64,000 bases of DNA from JACRCG01 sp964524835 (GCA_964524835.1 CAZGEG010000005.1:62001-126000); one strand, 5' to 3'; counted from the stretch's first letter, positions 7,719 through 15,807 are shown. Program-made: numbers and translations. The notes: generated from the letters alone by a model not told the origin.

Positions 7719-8573
7719 CTAATCCCCGTTTTCAATTCCCCGCAATCCGGTAGAACTGCCGTTCGAGAACGGAATCGTCCTCTTCCGAGCGAATGCCCGG
7801 TCCAGCATTGATGCGGCATCATGCCAGCGGTCGCGTGCATGCAGCAGCACCAGGAGCACGCTCGTCCCCTCCCGCTCCGCCAGGGCAATGAGGCATCCCC
7901 CCGCATGGAGGGTGTAGCCGGTCTTGACCCCGGCAATCCCGGGATAGCGGCCGAGCAGATGGTTCTTGTTCCGGAGATCGAAGCGCCGCATTCCGTCGGC
8001 GGTCCGGATCTGCTGCTGCCGCCGGGAGGCCAGCTCCCTGAAGGTCCGGTTTCCGAGCGCTGCCTCGGCGAGGACCGCCAGGTCACTGGCGGTGGAATAG
8101 TGGCGCGGCTGGTCATGGCCGCAGGGATTGCTGAAATGGGTTCCGTTCAGCCCAAGCTTTGCAGCCCGTGCGTTCATAAGGGCGACGAATCGTTCCCGGT
8201 CGCCCCCCGCGTGATCGGCCAGGGCGCGGCAGGCATCGTTGGCCGAGTAGATCAGCGTGGCGGCGAGCAGGCTACCGACCGTCATCCTGTCCCCCCGGCG
8301 CAGCCCGATGCGCGCGCCGCTCTCGGCGGCGGCGCCGCTGCTCACGGTCACCACCCTGTCCAGTGGCTCCCGTTCCATGACCAGCAGCGCGGTCATAATC
8401 TTGGTGAGGCTTGCGGGGGCAAGCCGCCGCTCCGGGCGATGCGCCCAGACGGTTTTGCCGTCGATCATAAGGAGGTAGGAGGATGCGGCCAAAGGGAACG
8501 GATCGTCGTTCGCAGCGTCTGCCGCGGTGATCGACGTCATCAGGATGGATAGAACGAGTATGATGCGCCGCAT
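7719..8573 (-). CDS. D-alanyl-D-alanine carboxypeptidase (peptidase S11)
   Basis: This 284-residue penicillin-binding protein of the DacA/DacD class has a signal peptide and all three active-site motifs: SLTK (PASLTKIMTALL), SAN in LIYSANDACRAL, and KTG in GVKTGYTLHAGG. It removes the terminal D-Ala from pentapeptides and so supplies the tetrapeptide donors that L,D-transpeptidases need. It lacks the C-terminal beta domain and membrane-anchoring helix of larger DacA proteins, so it may be periplasmic and soluble. It converges on the L,D-transpeptidase gene, with 56 bases between stops. Confidence 0.9.
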   Translation of the reverse strand: MRRIILVLSILMTSITAADAANDDPFPLAASSYLLMIDGKTVWAHRPERRLAPASLTKIMTALLVMEREPLDRVVTVSSGAAAESGARIGLRRGDRMTVGSLLAATLIYSANDACRALADHAGGDRERFVALMNARAAKLGLNGTHFSNPCGHDQPRHYSTASDLAVLAEAALGNRTFRELASRRQQQIRTADGMRRFDLRNKNHLLGRYPGIAGVKTGYTLHAGGCLIALAEREGTSVLLVLLHARDRWHDAASMLDRAFARKRTIPFSNGSSTGLRGIENGD

Positions 8574-8730
8574 GATGACCGCTCCTTTGAAACAGGAAAC
8601 ATCTGCGGGTTATACGACAGACAACCCGCACGGTTGAAGCAATTTCAGTACCGATCAGGCCGGATAAGCAAGGAGCCGGAAGCGGTGGTATTGCTGAAAG
8701 CGTTGTAATATTTCATTCCTCTTTGAACCA

Positions 8731-8758
8731 CACACGGCGGCCGGATGGCCGCCGTGTG
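8731..8758. terminator. Perfect 12-bp hairpin after the FMN reductase gene
   Basis: CACACGGCGGCC and GGCCGCCGTGTG pair perfectly around GGAT, about 40 bases past the minus-strand reductase stop. No T-run follows. The core resembles the dispersed GGCGGCC hairpin family and may derive from it. Confidence 0.5.
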
Positions 8759-8796
8759 ATTGATATCTGGTATCCCGGAATCCGGGAACAGTCCGC

Positions 8797-9432
8797 TCAG
8801 CGGATGAAATTCATGTAGGTCTTGTTCTCCCGCTCCGGCGGGATGACCGTGCCCTTGCCGTGCTCCACCAGCTTCATCAGCCAGGCCATGTTCTTCCCCA
8901 GCACCCGCATGACCTGCACCCCTTCCGTGTCCTGCGCGGCCTCTCCCGGGCTTCTGCCGTGGATCACGTTCCAGTAGTTGGAGGCGGGCATCAGCATCTC
9001 AGCATAGTTGATGAAGTTGTTCAGCTGATCGAAGGTCGTCACGCCGCCGGAGCGCCGCACCGCCACCACCGCGGCCCCCACCTTGTGGCGCAGCATGCCG
9101 TCATTGACGCTGGTCACGTAGAAGGCGCGATCCAGAAACGACTTCATGGTCCCCGCGACGGCGGCGAAATGTACCGGCGAACTGAGGATGATCCCGTCCG
9201 CCCCCTTCATCTTCTGGATCCACTCGTTGACCTCGTCACCCGGCAGGACGCACTTCTCGTTCCTGTTCTTGAAGCATTGGCCGCAGGCGGTACAGCCGCG
9301 GATGGTCTTGTTGCCGACATGCACGATCTCGGTTTCGATCCCCGCCTGTTCCAGTTCCGCCGTCACCATCTTCAGCGCATGCCAGGTATTGCCTTCCCTG
9401 TTGGGACTGCCGTTGAACGCTACTACTTTCAT
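8797..9432 (-). CDS. Flavodoxin-like NADPH-dependent FMN reductase
   Basis: This 211-residue protein of the flavodoxin/iron-sulfur flavoprotein superfamily has the FMN phosphate loop GSPNREGNTWHAL at residues 8-20. A cysteine cluster follows (GCTACGQCFKNRNEKC) of the type seen in Isf-like flavoproteins, and then SSPVHFAAVAGTMKSFLDR. It probably reduces a quinone, FMN or another acceptor in the cytoplasm. The start at 9432 is fixed by AGGGAGG. The 32 upstream in-frame codons overlap non-coding DNA. Confidence 0.85.
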   Translation of the reverse strand: MKVVAFNGSPNREGNTWHALKMVTAELEQAGIETEIVHVGNKTIRGCTACGQCFKNRNEKCVLPGDEVNEWIQKMKGADGIILSSPVHFAAVAGTMKSFLDRAFYVTSVNDGMLRHKVGAAVVAVRRSGGVTTFDQLNNFINYAEMLMPASNYWNVIHGRSPGEAAQDTEGVQVMRVLGKNMAWLMKLVEHGKGTVIPPERENKTYMNFIR

Positions 9433-9528
9433 ATAAATTCCCTCCCTGACAAATTCCGATTCATCTGCTGAATCATGTACGCTATCCTCGCCCATACGAT
9501 CGATAACGTCAATACCGTTCATATCCAA

Positions 9529-9570
9529 TGGCCGCCTTTTGAATCAAGCACACGGTCTCCTGCATTTCCC
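9529..9570 (+). repeat. Copy of the dispersed GGCCGCCTTTTGAATCAA repeat
   Basis: TGGCCGCCTTTTGAATCAAG and the following T-C-C-rich tail match the 3' arm and tail of the copy at 23349-23399. Confidence 0.55.
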
Positions 9571-9582
9571 CCGGTTTCGCAA

Positions 9583-9720
9583 TCACCCCTTCAGCGACGC
9601 CATATCGATGGAGAAACGGTACTTCACATCTGTATTGACCATTCTCTCGTAGGCTTCGTTGATCTTCTGGATCCGGATGACTTCCTTCTTGATGATTATA
9701 CCGTACTCCAGGAATATCAC
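9583..9720 (-). pseudogene. C-terminal fossil of a zinc alcohol dehydrogenase
   Basis: Reading the minus strand back from the stop at 9583-9585 gives KKEVIRIQKINEAYERM, followed by VNTDVKYRFSIDMASLKG. This is the conserved C-terminus of YahK/AdhA-type zinc-dependent alcohol dehydrogenases. No catalytic or Rossmann domain remains upstream, so it is a deletion remnant. It lies head to head with the AraC fossil at 9816-10184, an arrangement typical of an aldehyde reductase gene and its divergent regulator. Confidence 0.7.
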
Positions 9721-9815
9721 CGACCGGTAGACCAATCCTGCCGACATGTTGCCAAATAATCCGGAAGCCCGGTTAATGGTTGTAACGCATAGTCGGGATG
9801 GGTACTTTTTGAACA

Positions 9816-10184
9816 GTGGTGCAGATCATCGAAGCGAGCCGGGAGAAGCCCTACTGGGGCTCAGGTTGATGCTTGATCAGCGCGAGATATCGCAACTGAT
9901 GGTGGACAGCAACCTCCCCCGCCGCGTGTGCTGCGGTCGAGTCGCGGCATGGCGACCGGCGAGGTGACGCTGCCGCTGCTCACCGCTATTCAGCGGCTGA
10001 TCGACCTGCTGGCCGAACAGCAGGACATACCGATCCTTGCGCCGATCATCCAGCGGGAAATCATCTACCGTCTGCTTGAGGGAATCAGGGTGGGCGTCTG
10101 CGCCAGCTAGCGTCGGCGGGGAGCCAGAGTCATCAAATAGCGCGGGCAATCGATTGGTTGAATGGCAACTTCTTGCAGAGTTAG
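9816..10184 (+). pseudogene. Frameshifted AraC-family regulator fossil (YqhC-like)
   Basis: Fragments of one AraC_N-type regulator appear in successive frames. VVQIIEASREKPY starts at 9816, a one-base loss follows, then LGLRLMLDQREISQLMV. After another shift comes SRGMATGEVTLPLL, then LAEQQDIPILAPIIQREI. Past the stop near 10110, IARAIDWLNGNFLQS is the start of the usual DNA-binding half before a stop at 10182. The N-terminus and nearly all of the helix-turn-helix region are gone. The gene is dead, with at least three lesions. Confidence 0.7.
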
Positions 10185-10199
10185 ATAACAACTGCAAAA

Positions 10200-10232
10200 C
10201 CGGCAAAGGCGGCTAATTGGCCGCCTTTGCCG
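10200..10232. terminator. CCGGCAAAGGCGGC hairpin, dispersed-repeat member
   Basis: CCGGCAAAGGCGGC pairs with GCCGCCTTTGCCGG around a short AT-rich loop. It sits about 50 bases beyond the stop of the minus-strand oxidoreductase gene and could serve as its terminator. Its core is the same AAAGGCGGC/GCCGCCTTT hairpin as the dispersed family. Confidence 0.6.
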
Positions 10233-10283
10233 GTTCTGCCGAAAAAGCCAGTTCCGCATTTTCCATGTTGAGCAACTGTGTAT

Positions 10284-11273
10284 TTAGACTGTAACCACGA
10301 TTTTGCCTTTTTGCCGGTTGGATTCCATATATCTGTGGGCTTCAACGATACTCTCCAAAGGAAACGTACGGTCGATGACCGGCTTCAATGCCCCGGTTGC
10401 CAGCCCGCTGTAGATGAATTGTTTGCCGCGGGCAAGTCTTTCGGCATTTTTAACAATTTCAAACATGGTGTATCCCCGCACGGTCAAGCCCTTGGCCAGC
10501 GCAGCAAACAAGGGGAACACGGCAGGCGCCGGCGATAACGCACCGTACTCGAAGATAGTCGCACCGGGAGCCGCAGCCCCGGCAAGCTGTCCCAGTAACG
10601 GTCCGGCAACGGGATCAAAGGCCATGTCGGCGCCTTTCCCCGATGTAACGGCCATAACGCTTTCAACCAGATCCTGTTCGTCGGATACGATGACGTGGTC
10701 CGCCCCCGCACCCATCAGAAAGGATTTCTTGCCAGCGCCGCGAGTAATGGCGATGGCGGTCGCACCGACCGACTTTGCAACCTGGATCGCGGCCAGTCCG
10801 ACGCTGCTGCTCGCCGCAGAAATCAAAACTGTGGCGCCTTTCTGCAGATGACCGAATTCAATGAGCGCCCCGAAAGCGGTCATATACTGCATCCAGATCG
10901 CAGCGCCCTCGACCGCGGTAAGGTTCTCGGGATAGCGGGCCGCTGCGTAGGCCGGAACGACAGCGCATTCACAGTAGACGCCATAACTTCCCATTGAAAA
11001 TGAAGGGATGGTGCTCACCCGGTCTCCGATGTTGAAGCCGTCAGTTCCGGGCCCGATCGCATCTACGACCCCTGCCGCTTCATAGCCGAGCCGCGAGGGG
11101 AGCACCGGATTTTCCAGGTATTGCCCCTGCCGGTACATGACTTCCGCGCGATTCAAGCCTATGGCTTCAACTTTGAGACGAACCTCTCCCACACCCGGCT
11201 GCACAAGGGGTGACTCTTCGATTTTGAGGACTTCAGGGCCACCTGTTTCGTAAAAACGGACTGTTTTAGGCAT
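10284..11273 (-). CDS. Zinc-type alcohol dehydrogenase / quinone oxidoreductase
   Basis: This 329-residue medium-chain dehydrogenase of the NADPH:quinone oxidoreductase group has an N-terminal GroES-like domain (GLNRAEVMYRQGQYLENP), the signature GYEAAGVVDAIG, and a Rossmann segment ISAASSSVGLAAIQVAKSVG. The structural and catalytic zinc cysteines of true alcohol dehydrogenases are absent, which favours quinone or enone reduction with NADPH. The start at 11273 is supported by GAGAGGAG seven bases upstream. The gene stands alone. Confidence 0.88.
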   Translation of the reverse strand: MPKTVRFYETGGPEVLKIEESPLVQPGVGEVRLKVEAIGLNRAEVMYRQGQYLENPVLPSRLGYEAAGVVDAIGPGTDGFNIGDRVSTIPSFSMGSYGVYCECAVVPAYAAARYPENLTAVEGAAIWMQYMTAFGALIEFGHLQKGATVLISAASSSVGLAAIQVAKSVGATAIAITRGAGKKSFLMGAGADHVIVSDEQDLVESVMAVTSGKGADMAFDPVAGPLLGQLAGAAAPGATIFEYGALSPAPAVFPLFAALAKGLTVRGYTMFEIVKNAERLARGKQFIYSGLATGALKPVIDRTFPLESIVEAHRYMESNRQKGKIVVTV

Positions 11274-11698
11274 TGCATTACTCCTCTCATTTGCAGAAGA
11301 AATTACGCTGTCGGCCTCTCTCGACGGCTTTGAATATAAATTATACACCGTCTTTCACAATTTATGTCTCCACGTTGTAAAATCTGTACGGGATCATGAT
11401 GATCATGAACTGGCCCGATGACAAATCGTTCGGATTTCCGTACAATACAGGCAATTAAAAAGTAACTGATCCTGCAGCCGCCACGACGGGAAGATCCGGC
11501 AGTACATCCCGTACCAGCGGCAGAAGAGGTTCGTGATGAGAAGAGTCATATCGCAATTGTACATTAAAGCGGGCCATTTGACCCCACCGGGTAGAGAAGC
11601 AGCAAATGCGGCCGACGTGATGTCTTATACTGTGGCAGCATGACCCCTGAATACCAATGCCTCCTGTTTCTTGCGCTCTCGTGTCAGGAGCTTCCTTC
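11274..11698. other. Intergenic region with a possible gene remnant
   Basis: This 425-base stretch lies between divergent genes. On the minus strand, from an ATG at about 11575 to a stop at 11455, it encodes a short open segment that includes LRYDSSHHEPLLPLVRDVLP. It reads like the tail of a real protein, but I do not recognise the family and see no ribosome site. An inverted GTACGG/CCGTAC pair (about 11389 and 11440) may be a regulator site. No other feature is visible. Confidence 0.35.
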
Positions 11699-12568
11699 AT
11701 GATAGCCTGTATTACTCTTTCGGCCATTGCCGTTATTGCGCTCCTGCTTGGTTCGGAAGCGCAGGCACTGGATATCGATCCCAATGGTGCCTCCACCAGG
11801 CCGCTCTGGGAGGTGGGCATAGCAGCGGGCGGCTTTTATACCCCGGATTACCCGGCTGCCGACAAAAACTCACTGCATGGATTGGCGCTGCCTAATCTGA
11901 TCTATCGTGGAGATTTTTTTCGCCTGGGAAGAGACAGTATTGCGAAGGGCGTATTCTTTGAAAATGATTATACTGAGCTCAATGTGAGTTTAGCCGCTTC
12001 CTTCAATGCGAATTCCAGCAATAATAATGCGCGGCGGGGCATGCCGGATCTGGATTATCTTGGTGAAATCGGCCCGCAGCTGAAGGTTAAGCTTGGAGTG
12101 CTGTACGGCGGCAAAACCGAAGTGCAGCTGCCTGTCCGTGCTGTATTTTCCACTGATTTCGGCAGGATCGATCAGAGGGGCTGGCTCTTCAATCCGAAAC
12201 TTTCCCATGAGCGAATAAACATCCTCAATTCCGGAATTGATCTGGGAAGCTCAATCGGTTCCAGTTTTGCCACTAAAAAACTGCAGGAATATTTTTACCG
12301 GGTCGAACCGCGGTTTGCTACAGCTGTCCGCCCGGCGTATGAAGCTGGCGGCGGTTACCTGGGCAGTGACATGGCGCTCGGGCTGTCCTATGGCATTACG
12401 GACCGAATGCGGGCCTATGCCGGCGGGCGAGTGGGGTATTATGGTGGTGCAGAGAATGAGGGGAGTCCCTTGTTCCGTCAAAAATCGGGTTTTTCTGTCT
12501 ATGCAGGGTTTACGTGGTCGATCTATCAAAGCAGCACACGCGTCACCTCCCCGGGCGGGGCCCGCTGA
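11699..12568 (+). CDS. MipA/OmpV family outer-membrane protein
   Basis: This 289-residue beta-barrel protein of the MipA/OmpV family has a signal peptide ending near EAQALD. It is followed by WEVGIAAGGFYTPDYPAADK, the family's typical first strands, and ends in VYAGFTWSIYQSSTR. MipA in E. coli scaffolds a lytic transglycosylase and PBP1B. Other members have porin-like roles. I start at 11699, where AGGAG lies eight bases upstream, rather than at the longer frame from 11657. The envelope genes around it (three L,D-transpeptidases, Lpp-like protein, D,D-carboxypeptidase) fit a cell-wall role but do not prove it. Confidence 0.85.
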   Translation: MIACITLSAIAVIALLLGSEAQALDIDPNGASTRPLWEVGIAAGGFYTPDYPAADKNSLHGLALPNLIYRGDFFRLGRDSIAKGVFFENDYTELNVSLAASFNANSSNNNARRGMPDLDYLGEIGPQLKVKLGVLYGGKTEVQLPVRAVFSTDFGRIDQRGWLFNPKLSHERINILNSGIDLGSSIGSSFATKKLQEYFYRVEPRFATAVRPAYEAGGGYLGSDMALGLSYGITDRMRAYAGGRVGYYGGAENEGSPLFRQKSGFSVYAGFTWSIYQSSTRVTSPGGAR

Positions 12569-12618
12569 GTACAGGCATCCGGTGCGAGATGCGATATCAA
12601 CAGCGGCCCATCACGTCT

Positions 12619-13653
12619 TCAGGGCCTTATCTCAACGACCGTGCCATTTGGCGCAATTTTTTCAATTTCCTCAATTTCTTCGTCTGTAACGGCAATACAC
12701 CCTTTCGTCCAGTCAACCCCCGTGTGAAGATCACCAACCCACGCGAATCCATTTTTAATGCCGTGGATCATGATATCACCGCCCGGAGAAACACCACGCT
12801 GTTTTGCCCTCTTTCTGTCTCTCTCGTTTGGATAGGATATATGAAGTGACAGGTGATAACGGCTGTCCCTGTTTCTTGAATCGATGACGTAGGTTCCCTC
12901 CGGGGTTTTGTTATCGCCCTGCCTTTCTTTTGGACCGTCCGGGTTTCCCCCCAAGGCTATTTTGTAGGTTTTGAGCACCTTGCCCTTTGAGAACAACGTC
13001 ATTCTTCGTTCGTTCTTTTCTATCAGAATCCTGTCTGTCGGTCCCTTCGGGGCTACATAAAGCTCTTTTTTCAGTGCAGCAATCTCATTCTCTTTGATCT
13101 TGACCACCTGTTCGAGCGCTGCAACCTTTTTTTGCAGGACAACTATCTCATCCCCCCTGATTTGAACTTCCTGCCGGAGCGCCGCAATCTGTGCCTGCTG
13201 CGCAGCAATCGTCTTATCTTTGACAATGGCATTATTGATGTTAAATATCATCAACTCACCGTCTTTCCTGTACTCACTCCCCGGATACTCCTTTACGAGT
13301 TTCTGAAAACATTCCAGGGATTTCTGATAATCCTTCTGCTCGTTCCCGGGATACGCATGAATAATACCCATCTCGAAAAGAACCCGGTCTCCTGCTGTAG
13401 GGAATTTTTCCATAATCTGCTGATATGTTCCCAGTGAGGCCGTGTAGTTTCCCTGGCTGAAAAAATCATTCGCCTCCATAAAGGTTGACTTGGCCTGAAG
13501 TCCCTCTGTAAAGTGGCCGCATCCACATATCAGCATTGGCGCCAGCATGACGCAGGCAAAGCAAAAGCTTAGATATCCGCCCCTCCCGCTTTGCTCCTTA
13601 CCCATATTAGGCTTCGTGTTCGCAAGCAATATGTTTGATGATCGCAGAACCAT
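12619..13653 (-). CDS. Lipoprotein L,D-transpeptidase with TPR-like and coiled-coil regions
   Basis: A protein of about 345 residues with a lipobox (APMLICGC) and a TPR-like helical region (DYQKSLECFQKLVKEYPG). A predicted coiled coil of about 50 residues follows, then a C-terminal YkuD domain. The catalytic motif spans HGIKNGFAW to WTKGCIAV. The Cys is preceded by KG rather than HG, a variant seen in some YkuD proteins. The start with GAGGAAGGGG upstream is preferred. It is the third gene of the Ldt-Lpp-Ldt operon, about 135 bases after the Lpp-like gene, and lies with it behind the riboswitch at 15532-15610. A coiled coil between lipid anchor and active site would place the enzyme part-way across the periplasm. 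Confidence 0.85.
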   Translation of the reverse strand: MVLRSSNILLANTKPNMGKEQSGRGGYLSFCFACVMLAPMLICGCGHFTEGLQAKSTFMEANDFFSQGNYTASLGTYQQIMEKFPTAGDRVLFEMGIIHAYPGNEQKDYQKSLECFQKLVKEYPGSEYRKDGELMIFNINNAIVKDKTIAAQQAQIAALRQEVQIRGDEIVVLQKKVAALEQVVKIKENEIAALKKELYVAPKGPTDRILIEKNERRMTLFSKGKVLKTYKIALGGNPDGPKERQGDNKTPEGTYVIDSRNRDSRYHLSLHISYPNERDRKRAKQRGVSPGGDIMIHGIKNGFAWVGDLHTGVDWTKGCIAVTDEEIEEIEKIAPNGTVVEIRP

Positions 13654-13788
13654 TCCCCTTCCTCTTCCAGACAGATCCAATACATTTGCCGAACGGTGGA
13701 AGCATAAGGAAGCGGCAGAGCATCACAACCCTGCCACTTCCTATACGGAGCGGTAACGGCAAAGTTACCGTCTCGCCATAAAACAGAC

Positions 13789-14133
13789 TTACTTCTTCAT
13801 TGATTTGCGGAAAACTTCGTCAGCTTTTATCGCCTTTTCATCTGCGATCTTCGCTTTTTCATCTGCGATCTTCGCTTTTTCGTCGGCGTGCTTAGACCGT
13901 TCCTCTGCCATTTTCAGAGCATTTTCTGCCCGGGTTGCGGCAGCCTCTGCCTTTAATGTGGCCGCGTCAGCAGCAGCCTTGGCCGCCTGTGCATCCTGCG
14001 CTGCCTGGTCAGCTTTCGCGCCGGTCAGCATCTGCTGCGACTGAACTTTCTCCAGGTCGCCAGTTGTAGCACAACCACCCAAAGTAACAGCAGAAACTAG
14101 CATCATTGACATTACCAATAGATTCTTCTTCAT
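13789..14133 (-). CDS. Lpp-like alanine-zipper lipoprotein
   Basis: A 114-residue lipoprotein: signal peptide and lipobox (AVTLGGC), then an uninterrupted Ala-rich heptad coil of about 90 residues, ending in SMKK. Braun's lipoprotein in enterobacteria is likewise a lipidated Ala/Leu coil with a C-terminal Lys that L,D-transpeptidases attach to diaminopimelate. A 21-base direct repeat (near 13840-13880) duplicates one heptad, KIADEKA, keeping the register. Its ATG overlaps the stop of the upstream L,D-transpeptidase (ATGA at 14130-14133), so the two are translationally coupled. It is longer than E. coli Lpp (58 mature residues). Function as a covalent tether is inferred. Confidence 0.85.
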   Translation of the reverse strand: MKKNLLVMSMMLVSAVTLGGCATTGDLEKVQSQQMLTGAKADQAAQDAQAAKAAADAATLKAEAAATRAENALKMAEERSKHADEKAKIADEKAKIADEKAIKADEVFRKSMKK

Positions 14134-15467
14134 CGTTTTCCTTCTCCTCGCTCTTTTTTTATAGGCTCAATCAGCCTGCCATCTATTTCCAGATCGATTT
14201 TCAAGCGTTTGATCACGTCTCTGGCCTCTTTTATATCGCCGAACGGGCCGGCGACAACATGGTAACGATCGTTCTTTGATATCACCCGTGCCGGGATTTG
14301 CGGGCCCTGGTGGTTGATAATGGCGGAAAGCCTCACCGCATCGGTCTCTTCACTCACGTCAGCAGCCAGAATAGACCACGCATCTGCTTTCAGTTCCGGT
14401 ATTCTTGGTTTACCGTTTAATTCGCCCGGATGCCTGACCTCCATGGGTGCCGCAACCCCTTTTCCGCCTCCCTGCCTGGTTTCGATTATGGGGACAGGAA
14501 TCCCGCGAGCCTCGGCCAATACGTGCTTAACTCTACTCCAGTCAAGCGTACGTCCTGATTCCTTTTCAATAGTTTTCAATTTTGCATATACCTTGTCAAA
14601 CTCTGCAGCGTCCGACTCTTCCGTGGACGCGTGAACTTCCAGGTAAACAGTTCCATCGCTTTGACCCAGAAGATACGGCTGGTTTACGAAGTTTACCGGC
14701 GTTTTGGCCGGAGTGTTCTCGTAGAGTTTTTTTACGTTTTCCGGATAGAGCCTTATGCAGCCATTGGTTGCCCTGAGGCCGATGCTGGCCGGTTTATTAG
14801 TGCCATGGATCAAATAACTCGGCGCACTTAAATAGAGCGCGTATTCTCCCAGGGGATTTTGCGGCCCCGGCGGAACTGCAGCGGGAAGAGGAGCTCCTTT
14901 TTTCAGATGATCCCTGGCAATTGAAGCCGGCACATGCCAGGTCGGCCGGTTTACCTTGCGCTCCACACGCATTTGACCCATTGGCGAGGGGCGCTCTTCG
15001 GTGCCGACACCTGCCGGGTAGGTCAACACCGCCAGTGAATCACCATTACCTTTATATTGAAAAAGCCTCATTGCGGCCAGGTTGATCACGATGCCGTTTC
15101 TGGGGGCATCCGGCAGGATAAAACTTAAGGGCAGCATGATACTTTTTCCGGCCTCAGGCACCCATATATCCACCCCGGGATTAGTTGCACTGACCCCATT
15201 CAGTCCCAGTCCGAAGTGCCGCGCAATATCCGGCAGCGTATCCCCTTTTTCAAGAGTGATGAGTCTCAACCGCCCGATGACATCATCTCCTTTAGCGACA
15301 GCATATTCGTTTTTTTCGACATACTCTTCCAAATATCTAGGAATAAGTTGCTCTTCCTCATGAGCCCTTGTCATTGTCGTACATCCACCGAGAGAAATGA
15401 TGACGGCAAAAAGAGCTGCGAGACGAAGCGTGCTGGATAAGGTTAACAGCTCGAGGATTTTGAACAT
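14130..15467 (-). CDS. L,D-transpeptidase (ErfK/YbiS type) with LysM and SPOR domains
   Basis: A protein of about 445 residues with a lipobox-like LGGC after the hydrophobic segment. A LysM-like module follows (ITLEKGDTLPDIARHFG), then the ErfK-type YkuD domain with HGTNKPASIGLRATNGC, where Asn replaces the usual His before GC (as E. coli ErfK has Ser). A C-terminal SPOR-like domain ends it (ISKNDRYHVVAGPFGDIKEA), which would bind denuded septal glycan. ErfK/YbiS enzymes attach Lpp to peptidoglycan, and the next gene encodes an Lpp-like protein with overlapping ATGA. I choose the ATG at 15467; the longer frame begins with TTG inside the riboswitch terminator. Expression is probably switched by cGAMP. 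Confidence 0.88.
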   Translation of the reverse strand: MFKILELLTLSSTLRLAALFAVIISLGGCTTMTRAHEEEQLIPRYLEEYVEKNEYAVAKGDDVIGRLRLITLEKGDTLPDIARHFGLGLNGVSATNPGVDIWVPEAGKSIMLPLSFILPDAPRNGIVINLAAMRLFQYKGNGDSLAVLTYPAGVGTEERPSPMGQMRVERKVNRPTWHVPASIARDHLKKGAPLPAAVPPGPQNPLGEYALYLSAPSYLIHGTNKPASIGLRATNGCIRLYPENVKKLYENTPAKTPVNFVNQPYLLGQSDGTVYLEVHASTEESDAAEFDKVYAKLKTIEKESGRTLDWSRVKHVLAEARGIPVPIIETRQGGGKGVAAPMEVRHPGELNGKPRIPELKADAWSILAADVSEETDAVRLSAIINHQGPQIPARVISKNDRYHVVAGPFGDIKEARDVIKRLKIDLEIDGRLIEPIKKERGEGKR

Positions 15468-15501
15468 GGGAAAATAAGGTCCTTTAATGATGTGATGGCA
15501 C

Positions 15502-15551
15502 AAAAAAAGCCGGGCCGCCGAATATCTGTTGGATATTTCGGCGACCCGGCT
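15502..15551 (-). terminator. Riboswitch expression-platform terminator
   Basis: On the minus strand GCCGGGTCGCCGAAATATC pairs with GATATTCGGCGGCCCGGC around CAACA and is followed by seven T. The 5' arm is the 3' half of the aptamer, so folding of the aptamer should prevent terminator formation. This gives an ON switch upon ligand binding. Confidence 0.85.
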
Positions 15552-15610
15552 ATCTCGATGAGACCCTGTAGGCTTTCCGTCCCATTCTCGCGAATGGTTT
15601 AGTATTATCG
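15532..15610 (-). ncRNA. GEMM-I riboswitch aptamer, probably cGAMP type (GEMM-Ib)
   Basis: On the minus strand the leader reads GATAATACTAAACCATTCGC, then GAGAATGGGACGGAAAGCC, then a variable P3-like hairpin (GGGTCTCATCGAGATAGCC) and GGGTCGCCGAAATATC. The AAACCATTCG/GAATGGGACGNAAAGCC core is diagnostic of GEMM-I aptamers. The GATAATACTAAACC start and GCCGGG-CNGCCGAAATATC end match, from memory, the Geobacter 3',3'-cGAMP riboswitches rather than Vibrio c-di-GMP ones. P1 is GATA with TATC. It lies 65 bases upstream of the L,D-transpeptidase start and governs the Ldt-Lpp-Ldt operon. Ligand preference is inferred. Confidence 0.88.
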
Positions 15611-15639
15611 TTTAACCAATTTATAGAACTTAAGTCCGC

Positions 15640-15653
15640 GGGCATGATTGCCC
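15640..15653. promoter_or_regulatory. GGGCATGATTGCCC inverted repeat upstream of the riboswitch
   Basis: GGGCA and TGCCC form a 5-bp inverted repeat with a four-base spacer, about 30 bases upstream of the aptamer. TATAAA on the minus strand (about 15620) is a possible -10. The repeat may be an operator for the same operon. Confidence 0.35.
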
Positions 15654-15807
15654 CAAAGGGGACGCATGTCAAGGAAAATTGAGCCACCGCGGGATCAGGC
15701 TTCCAGGCAGAACATGCCGACACGTCATGAAACCGGAGCCAGCAGTCGCAAGAAGGGTACTTTTCAAAAAAAACCTGCCCCTTTTTACTATCCTGGAACT
15801 CAGTTAG

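Noticed and set aside
14130..15467. Loss of catalytic His in the NGC motif of the ErfK-type enzyme
   Set aside because: Residue before GC varies in the family (E. coli ErfK has Ser), and the upstream catalytic His and the Cys are both present.
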